A stretch of 64,000 bases of DNA from Hypomesus transpacificus. Taxonomy: Eukaryota; Chordata; Actinopteri; Osmeriformes; Osmeridae. Below are positions 45,559 through 64,000 of this stretch, one piece after another. The notes below the pieces were generated by a model. That model made no database searches. It saw only the letters and a list, made by a program, of their open reading frames with translations, and had not been told where the DNA came from. The translations under genes were made by a program, and so were the position numbers. The stretch is from assembly GCF_021917145.1 (NCBI RefSeq), contig NC_061067.1:4049389-4113388 (forward strand), written 5' to 3'. The stretch's first letter is position 1, and each line of letters opens with the position of its first letter.

Positions 45559-48500
45559 AAATAGTGTTGCTGAGGGATTACTGTACTTGGTTCCACATGA
45601 GAATCATATTCTGTAGGTAGTCATGGCAGTGTATTATGTTTATTATCGTCCCGTTTTTCTCGAGTTTTAGCTGGGAAGTCAATTATTTGTATCATCTTGT
45701 CCTCTTTCTATTTCTCACTCTCTTTCTGCCCCCACCACTCACACTTTTGATCCCTGTTATTTGTATTGTATTCACACACACCAAACATGCACATTGGAGA
45801 GTAGTTCTTTAAGATGCTTCCGGATCTTTAAAAGCCAGCGGAATGGAAAATAGTCTAAATATTCTCTGTTTTTGTTTGCTTTGGGGCCGTGGTTATTGAA
45901 AGAAAAATATTTGTTAAAGGAACATCCAGCTTACCAGAAGGAGCTTGAGATCACTAGAGAATTCTTTGGTGCTCAGAGCTTGTACACATCTAAATTCAGG
46001 ACACACAGTATGCCTACTACATCTTAACAACCACTAATCAAAGAAACATATTCCAGTACATTTGCCTGTTTCTTGTATAGCCATATCTTCAGTAACATGG
46101 AGTGAGATGGTGAGAGAGACCTTCTGGTTACTGGCTTACTCCAGGAGCAGTGCAGATGGCAGTGATTTAAATATGTGGTGTGGTGAATTTGATCTGTGTA
46201 TGTCCAACAGAGTACATAAGATTAGAATTCCCAGTTGGTGACATCATGACCTCATGCTGGCCACTGGTTTGTGTCCAACTTGTCTGCACCCCCAGATCCC
46301 TGCTCTGCGCGTGTGTGTGTGTGAGTGTCTGTGTGTGTCTGTGTGTGTATTCAGTATAGTAGACATGCCTTGTCAGCAAGTGGTGATCTATGCTGGTATT
46401 ACACCACACCTGTCCCTCACACTAAACACTTGATCTCTTTCAACTCCTCTCTCTCCCGTCTCTCTAAAGCACACTTTTCTTTTTTTTATCCAGTTTTGAG
46501 TTGGCTGGTTGCTTAGCGAAACAGCTCTTTCCCCCACTGTGGACTGACCTAGAATCTGGAGCAAGGATAGACTACAGAAGTAGTCCTGGCCACCAGACAG
46601 AAACACTTTGGTCCAATCAGGACTCGAGCTCAGGCGACTGAGAGCCAATCACCTGCTGGCCTCTTGTCTGGTGACATTCTCTCTTCATCATCCGATGGGT
46701 TGTTGTGGAGACAGGGCGTCTTCCAGACCTGCAGTTTTTTATTTTTCAAGGACAAACTCTCTTAGAAGAGATAAAGATCATCTTAATAGTTCCATTGTGT
46801 TTTGGCTGTTTACACAGACAAGACAGGACAGGTGTGTTTGTTTGTATTTGTTACTGCAGCAGCTTGATCAACTCCCTGTGAATTCTAGAATGTCAGCAGT
46901 GATTCTGGTGATCAAGGCAGATTCTGAGACTTCTGTCTTGGGAAAGCTTTCAAAAGAGAGGCCCAGCTGGCTTTACGAGCAGTTCCCTATATGAGCTACC
47001 TTAACTTCATTAAGCTTTGTCCACGAGGAAAGTGCTTCTCATTTGGTGAATGTATTATAGGCGCCTGCCTCTCAACCACAGAGCCAATGAAGGGGTGTAT
47101 GATTTCTTTACCTCCTCCTCTCCTCCACTCTTAATTCTTAGTATATCTCTGGAAAAATAGCATTGGTAAAATGTCCCATTTTTTATATAATCATTACCAT
47201 GTTGTGAGCACATCCATTAAATGTTGTTTACAAAAACCTTAAACCCCAATTTGCTTTAGAAAGTACCCCCTCTCTCTTCGGAGGAGGAAAAACATGTACT
47301 TAATGCTCCAGTGTCACTTGGAAACAGACCCAGTGTATTTTCCCATGAAAAGCTCCCGTCCTGTTCCAGTCCCCTTGTTCAGGAACGCAACCTAATTCAT
47401 CACCCTCCCTCAGCTCCCTACGACAGACGGGGGGAAAAACGAAGTGCTCTAAAAGGTCCAGTCCAGGGGAATGCTTTCCCCCTGATCGCCTTTCTACAGC
47501 GAGATGTAAAAGAAGGAAGGGCACCGTCACCGTCACGATTATCTCCTAACCACAGCGGTTGTGGGGTTATCAGATTGTAAATCTAGTTATCCTCAGTTGC
47601 CGTCGGCAGGTTAATCTCACTCAGCCAGGCCTCAGGCCAGCACACTCATTATTGTCCAATCGGAAAGCAATTAAATACCATTCCCATCCAATCAGAAAGC
47701 AGGAAAGAGTGAGACCTAGCGCATAACCAGGAAGTTCCAACGGTACTTCCATTATTCACACTGAAGGGGCCTGTGTGTAGAGTCTGCTTCAATGGTAACT
47801 TTAGAGCATTCACTGTGAGGAGAAGCACCTGTCCAGGCTTCAGCTCGCCTGTGTGAGTCTGTGGCCGGGATTTAAAACTCGGTCACAAAGTAATTGAACA
47901 GGTGTTGGGGAACATGTCACAATAATGTACGCGTTTGATGTGTATGAAATGGGCTTGCACGGTCCTGTTGCCTGGGAACAGACGGGAGGGGAAACACCTG
48001 TCCAGCTCAAAGTGTTGTGGAGAATGTTCCTCACAGCTGTTCATCCACAGGCCTCCTCTCAAGAGGAGCAAATGTTTTGTACGTTGATATTGACAGCTTT
48101 ATGTAACGCTTAAGCAGTGGGATGTGAGGATGTGATTAGGTTCAATTAATGAGGTCCCCTGGGAAGACTTTCTCTCTCTCCTACTCTCTCAAATAGTCTG
48201 AACAGTAATTCAGTCAGGTTGATTAATTAGAAGCCCAGGGCCTTGGTCTCCTTACTTATTCTCTCTCATCCTCAGCCAGGGATCATGTGAAGGAGCAGAT
48301 GAATTTGTCTTTGAGACAGCTCATTTTGCTTATTGGGATGAATTACCCTTTGCGTCCATGCACTCTTCCTTATGATGAATTGTGTTGATAAGAAACCACT
48401 TTGTTGATTGAAAATGGTGAGCATCACTGCTACTTGTTTGTGTAGAATGTGTACTGTGGGGAAGGCTGGGGGGTCAGAGATGGTGAGAGAGATAGTTGAA

Positions 48501-49587
48501 AAGGGTGTATGTATGTGGGGGGAGACAGAGTTAACATAGAGATCTTAAATTGATTTGATGTTATGATACAGTTTACCAGAAATATTTTTCACAGTGATGA
48601 AAAACAACTCACATCATCTCCTTAGCTCTCAGCTCTGTTGTCATAACAAACATATAACCACGAAAACAGGAGATGCATATCAGTACACATACCTGCGCTC
48701 AATTTTAGAATGTACCACACGTTGTCAAGGCAACAAGGAAATCAAATTCGAAGCGCCTTTGGTGAAATCGCCGTAACGACCCAATGGCTCCATGGAGTCC
48801 AGCGTACATATTGAAAAGAGATTTTCTTCAGAGTTCATTGAAAGAAATGTGTTTCAGCTGTGGCCTCGTGAACCTTAACCCTGGTCTAGTCTCCCTGGGC
48901 CCACCACAGGTACCAGACCAGAACCCGACTTCAGAGCTGAGCAGAGGATACCTGCCTCGGGGGCACAGTAACGGAACACCAACAGTTGCATGACTTTTGA
49001 TCTCTAGGTCATGGGACCAGGCAATCACCTGGCAGGGCTGACTCATTTCCCATGGGGATGAGAGGTGTGTGTAGTGGTGGGGGAGGGAGGGAGGGGGCAG
49101 AGAGAGATTCAATCCATCCAATTCTGTGGATAGGTATGTCAGCACACGAACATTGGCCCATCTACAGTCTAGAAGAATCTTCGATGAGAAGGGAGAGGTG
49201 TTATAGCGGGTTGTGACACACATTAATATATGATTTATATGTGTCTTTTTAGCTGGAGAGGCGCTCTGGGCGGAACTCAGATAATTCCTTCCAGATCTGC
49301 AGAGCTAAAGAGCCCCAGACCGGAGCGGCCTGGCCATGTGAGACTGGTTAGCCCGCCCCCGAACATATATCACCTCGAGGTTTCATGGTGATATCAGTTC
49401 TCTACATCCAGCTACAAACAATTACTCCTCTCTCTAACTTTCCTCCCCCTCTCTCCCGCTTCCTCACTGCCCCCCCACCCACCCCCCCACCCCAAAGTTA
49501 ACCTTTCCCTATGTGTTGAGGTCAGAAAGAGTTGGGGAGAACGGGCCCAATTCCTGCACATCTGTATGCTGTCTGCCTGCGACCTCA

Positions 49588-49690
49588 CTGTGTGTCACTC
49601 TGTGTGTGTCACTCTGTGTGTGTCACTGTGTGTGTGTCACTGTGTGTGTGTCACAGTGTGTGTGTATCACTCTGTGGCGTCACTGTGTGT
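49588..49690 (+). repeat. TGTGTGTCACTC minisatellite
   Basis: Several tandem TGTGTGTCACT(C/G) units of roughly 12-14 bp. Confidence 0.75.
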
Positions 49691-50683
49691 GTGTGTGTGC
49701 TCCACTGGTCTGTCTCTACACCGTTACTGTATAAAACAACAGATATCTGGGGAGAAATAAGACAGATGTTTCAAACTTGCTCCATTTTCAAATCTCTTCC
49801 ATCCATCTTAGTTCCATCTTCTTCTCTCTGTCAGTATAACGTCTAGAGCTACACTACACAGATTCTGATGTTATTGAAACATACAGCCAACGGAATACCT
49901 TTTTTCCAGACCCTACCTCCCCCACATTAATTCTAGAATGTTTAAATGTAACTAATGTTCCGCTAGGTCAACATTTTAACAGTTGTTACACGTCTCGTTT
50001 CTTACGACAGAGGAGAGTGGCATTTTCACTGTTTACTGTCAGGGTAGGAGGCCTATAAATCAGGCCCTGACGCCAGCTTTATGATGCTGCTGGTATCAAT
50101 GTTTAGGTCTGGCTGGACACTGAGTCACTGGCACAGTTACTACTGGAGAGGGCATCTGAATGTCACAGCACAGAAAAACACTCATTTTACACAGGGGGTT
50201 TAGTGTGTCCTCTCAAGCTGACTCGTCCCCAGTGGATTGGACTTTTCCCACCCTGATGTTGTCACATAGATTTTTTACAAGTGAAGCCGGGGACACAATG
50301 AAAAATGTGCTTTTTGTTCACCTTGAGGTAGGGCGCAGAGCACAGTGCAGGCATTTGGTGCAGAGGCAAAGGACACGACCAGAGTGTTTGAAGAACGTAG
50401 CACACTGTTTTGTGTACAATGCATTTTAGTTTAACTCAAAAAGAAGGCCCTAATTCAGACCAGAATGCCCCCTCTGACTGCTGATGTTTCGCCATGCATT
50501 GCTCCTCCTGCTGAGCTTGTGATACGTGTTAATGCTTCCCCTCTGCTGAGGGGTTCTGTTCAGTCCTGTGTTGGGAAGGTCCATCTGGGCCTGATCTACT
50601 GGATGCTAACTAACTCCAGAACAGAAGCAGAAGAAAGAGAAATCTACGCACCAAACTATTTACCAGTTCTTTTAAAGTATGTA

Positions 50684-50689
50684 TTTATT
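50684..50689 (-). terminator. DIPK1C polyadenylation signal candidate
   Basis: AATAAA on the minus strand about 225 nt beyond the DIPK1C stop. Confidence 0.45.
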
Positions 50690-50913
50690 CAAGTTAACTG
50701 TACAAAGCTATTTTGTAGATTAACTTAAATATCTGCATTTAACCCCTTTAACTCCGATAACTAAAGCCTATCACATTCTGGTACAACGTTCAAACTATCT
50801 TAGTGAGTCTTCAGCCTGCGACTGATGTGACATAACATGACTTGACCTTCTTCATAGTCTCTGCAGTTTCATAAACACCAGTCACCAAGGCACAAGTCAC
50901 CAAGGCACCAGTC

Positions 50914-61757
<10,844 letters not shown>

Positions 61758-64000
61758 AGTCCTGTTTAGCTCCTGCAAACACCACAACTAGACTTCCCAG
61801 AATCAAGACAGAAGATCCCGGTTTCCCATAGACACTGGACCGTCAGAACTACATAACAGGTATCCCACTCCTCCAAATGTCCAAAATCCAGATTTAAAAA
61901 AATTCTTCCACAGACTTAGGTTCATGAGCCAGGACAAGACTCCATAAGCTGTCCAGGTCTGGCCCAGACCCTGGATCCCTCCAAATGGCCTGGTAAGTTC
62001 CTTTCTCCAACCCTGGCGCTCCCAGACCCAGGGTCAGACCCCGTCTTGCCTTGGCTGGAAGCCCCCCTTGGAAGCCTCCCTGTCGGGTTCGTCTCAGGAC
62101 CAAGACCTGGTGCTGCGGCCCTCAGCTGGAGCTCTCTGAGTCTGTGCTGGGAGGATCCATGTGAAGGGGATGGCCGTCGGGGGCTGAGCCTCTGCTGCTG
62201 TTGCCTGTGCCGGGGGTCTCTGACCTGGGAACATGGAGCTCTGGTTACCCCTGCTCTGCCCCACTCCCTCCAGCGACATCACCATGCTGCCTGTCCCCCT
62301 CTGCCTGGTTGGCTCACTGGCTGGCTGCTACTGTTGCTGGTCTGGAGTCCCCACTGGAGTGTGGGTATGTGTGTGCGAGTGAGTGTGTGTGTGTCTGTGT
62401 GTGTCAGGCTCAGACTTGAGAGCTCAGCCCCATTCCGTTTCCTTCCTTTGTCAGTCTCCTAGAGCCCCCCCCCCACCCGTTTCTTCGTCTTTGTGTGTGT
62501 GTGTGTGTGTGCATTTGTGTGTGCATGTGTTCGTGTGTGCATGTGCATGTGTGTTGATTGAGCAGTGGAGAGAGAGAGCACAGCAAGCCTGTTCCAGTGA
62601 CTGTTCTCAGTATTCTCTCTAACTGAAGACTCTCCCCTGCAGTTTGTCTCCTCCCCTTTACTCTCTCTCTTTCTCTCACTCTCTCTCTCTCTATCTCTCT
62701 CTTTTCCCCCTCCACCTTCTACTGTATCCTATATCTCTCATTCCCTCTCTGCCCCCTACCATTTCTTTCGTTCTTTCCTGCTTTTCTCACTTTTTTCTCT
62801 TCTTTCCTCCGTCCCTCTTTACCCCCTTTTCTGTGTTGGCTTTTTTTCTCCTGCCCCCCCCCCCCTCCTGTCGCCAAGACAACACTCTTTTCCATCGTTA
62901 CCACGGCAGCAGTACTTTGCTGAAACACAGTTCCCTTGCAGCTGTACTGAGCACTGCCAACTTTCTATCTCTCATTCCCAGTGTTCCTTCTCTTTCTATT
63001 TTTCTCTAGTACTATCTCTCTCACGCTCGTACTATTGAGTGAGTCCTCCACCCTGGTCCTGGCATGCTGATAATTGCCTTATGTAAAAACGGCAATAAAC
63101 ATCTGGCAGAGAAACAATTATTGTGAATGAACCAGAACCTTGATGTAGAGCTTAATACAACTAAGATATCAGATGCATTTTTGGAAAGGTTAAATGTAAA
63201 ATCTTGAACTTTCTAATTTTAGATCTGAAATCTCAGGGGAGAATAATTGTGTCTCTCTTTCTCTCCTTCCCGCACAGAGACACAGTCAGGTTTTTTCTTC
63301 CTGTGATTGTCTAAGCTATAGGGCAGATAGTGCCCAGAATACTTAATGACCTCTTCAGAACACAGCACAACAGAGCCAGACCGCAGCTGCCAGCCTCGCA
63401 AAGCGATCTGAATATTTATACTTGTACCGGGGAGTTTTGTGTCATTTTAATTGCCAATTAAATAGTCTGGTGTAGGCCTACAGTAACGTGTCTGCTCAGA
63501 GATGGAGGGTGATCTGACGCTCTCATTAATACAGTCCTCTCATCGCAGATAGCGCGCATATCTGAAATAGACCGACACGACTTTCAAACCGCTGCATGAG
63601 CAAATATTTTAAAAGGGGTTAGGCGGCGATATTCCATCTCCTCTCCGCTGACCTTGAAACTAAAACTATTAAAAGTGAGGAGTTTGGAAAAATATCAAAG
63701 AGCCATATCAGAGAGAATAAGAAAGTAACAACACCATACCTGTATGCACGCTTATGAGTGGAAATAAAATACAGGCCTATGTGTTGTATGCACACTGTTT
63801 ATACATGTTCTGCTGACCATCAAATGTTTGCAGCTTTTGCACGTTAATTATAGTAAATATCTAGGTCACTCTAATACACTGTGAAGCTACTCATCCTACC
63901 ACATTAGTCTTTCGTAACTAAAAATACGACGTGTTCTCTTTACACCGCGGACTGCGGTTCTGCAAATATACCATCCAGGGTTGTTGCGCGAGAACCACCG
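61758..64000. other. DIPK1C upstream region
   Basis: No gene is recognised. The first 600 bases are fairly GC-rich and would hold the DIPK1C 5'UTR and promoter. TG/CA and CT tracts fill 62370-62860. From 63060 to the end the sequence is unique and repeat-poor and includes a homeodomain-type palindrome at 63446-63462. Confidence 0.5.
63446..63462. promoter_or_regulatory. Homeodomain-type palindrome
   Basis: TTTAATTGCCAATTAAA is a perfect palindrome with 8-bp arms and one central base. It offers two inverted TAATTG sites. Confidence 0.35.

Larger units (their letters stand above)
44045..50683. other. C18orf63-homolog to DIPK1C convergent interval
   Basis: No gene is recognised in 6.6 kb between two convergent 3' ends. 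It contains TG arrays at 45228-45262 and 45446-45558 and a TGTGTGTCACTC minisatellite at 49588-49690. A stretch at 48130-48360 is relatively repeat-poor and carries several homeodomain-type ATTA motifs. Confidence 0.6.

Overview
This is a gene-sparse, repeat-rich stretch of a vertebrate nuclear genome. A ray-finned fish is the best fit: the genes are short and intron-split with orthodox GT/AG sites, there are very many CA/TG, CT/GA and minisatellite arrays, a tRNA-derived SINE with the teleost V-SINE-type tail lies in an intron, and a hAT-type MITE lies in another. The SINE reminds me of smelt (osmeriform) sequences, but that is a weak recollection. No bacterial, CRISPR or viral system is visible.

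Six protein-coding genes can be supported exon by exon. The left block is FARS2 (minus strand, first four coding exons; the rest lies off the left edge), LYRM4 (plus, complete, three exons over about 15 kb) and PPP1R3G (minus, one coding exon). FARS2 and LYRM4 are head to head and appear to share a promoter near 13.19-13.40 kb. Both products are mitochondrial: FARS2 charges mitochondrial tRNA-Phe, and LYRM4 (ISD11) is the partner of the cysteine desulfurase NFS1 in iron-sulfur cluster synthesis. PPP1R3G is a glycogen-targeting subunit of protein phosphatase 1.

The right block is CYB5A (minus, complete, five exons), a homolog of human C18orf63 (plus, complete, thirteen coding exons) and DIPK1C/FAM69C (minus, complete, five coding exons). 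CYB5A is the tail-anchored ER cytochrome b5. The C18orf63 homolog has an N-terminal DUF4708-type domain and, as assembled here, ends in a SAP-like helix pair. DIPK1C is an ER-lumenal divergent kinase-fold protein. CYB5A and the C18orf63 homolog are divergent, with an E-box and a perfect E2F site between them.

In human, as I recall, the first three genes lie together on 6p25.1 and the last three together on 18q22.3, with the same relative orders and orientations. Here the blocks abut within about 2.5 kb (31.30-33.85 kb). That junction, a CLEAR/CRE/AP-1 motif cluster in LYRM4 intron 2, two structured minisatellites, a G-quadruplex-capable array and the SAP-like tail are the observations most worth following up. 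I did not find a convincing undescribed multi-gene system.

The rest is introns and intergenic DNA dominated by simple repeats. The larger gaps are 5.27-13.13 kb (FARS2 5' intron), 17.8-28.2 kb (LYRM4 intron 2), 44.0-50.7 kb (between the C18orf63 homolog and DIPK1C) and 55.4-61.6 kb (DIPK1C intron 1).
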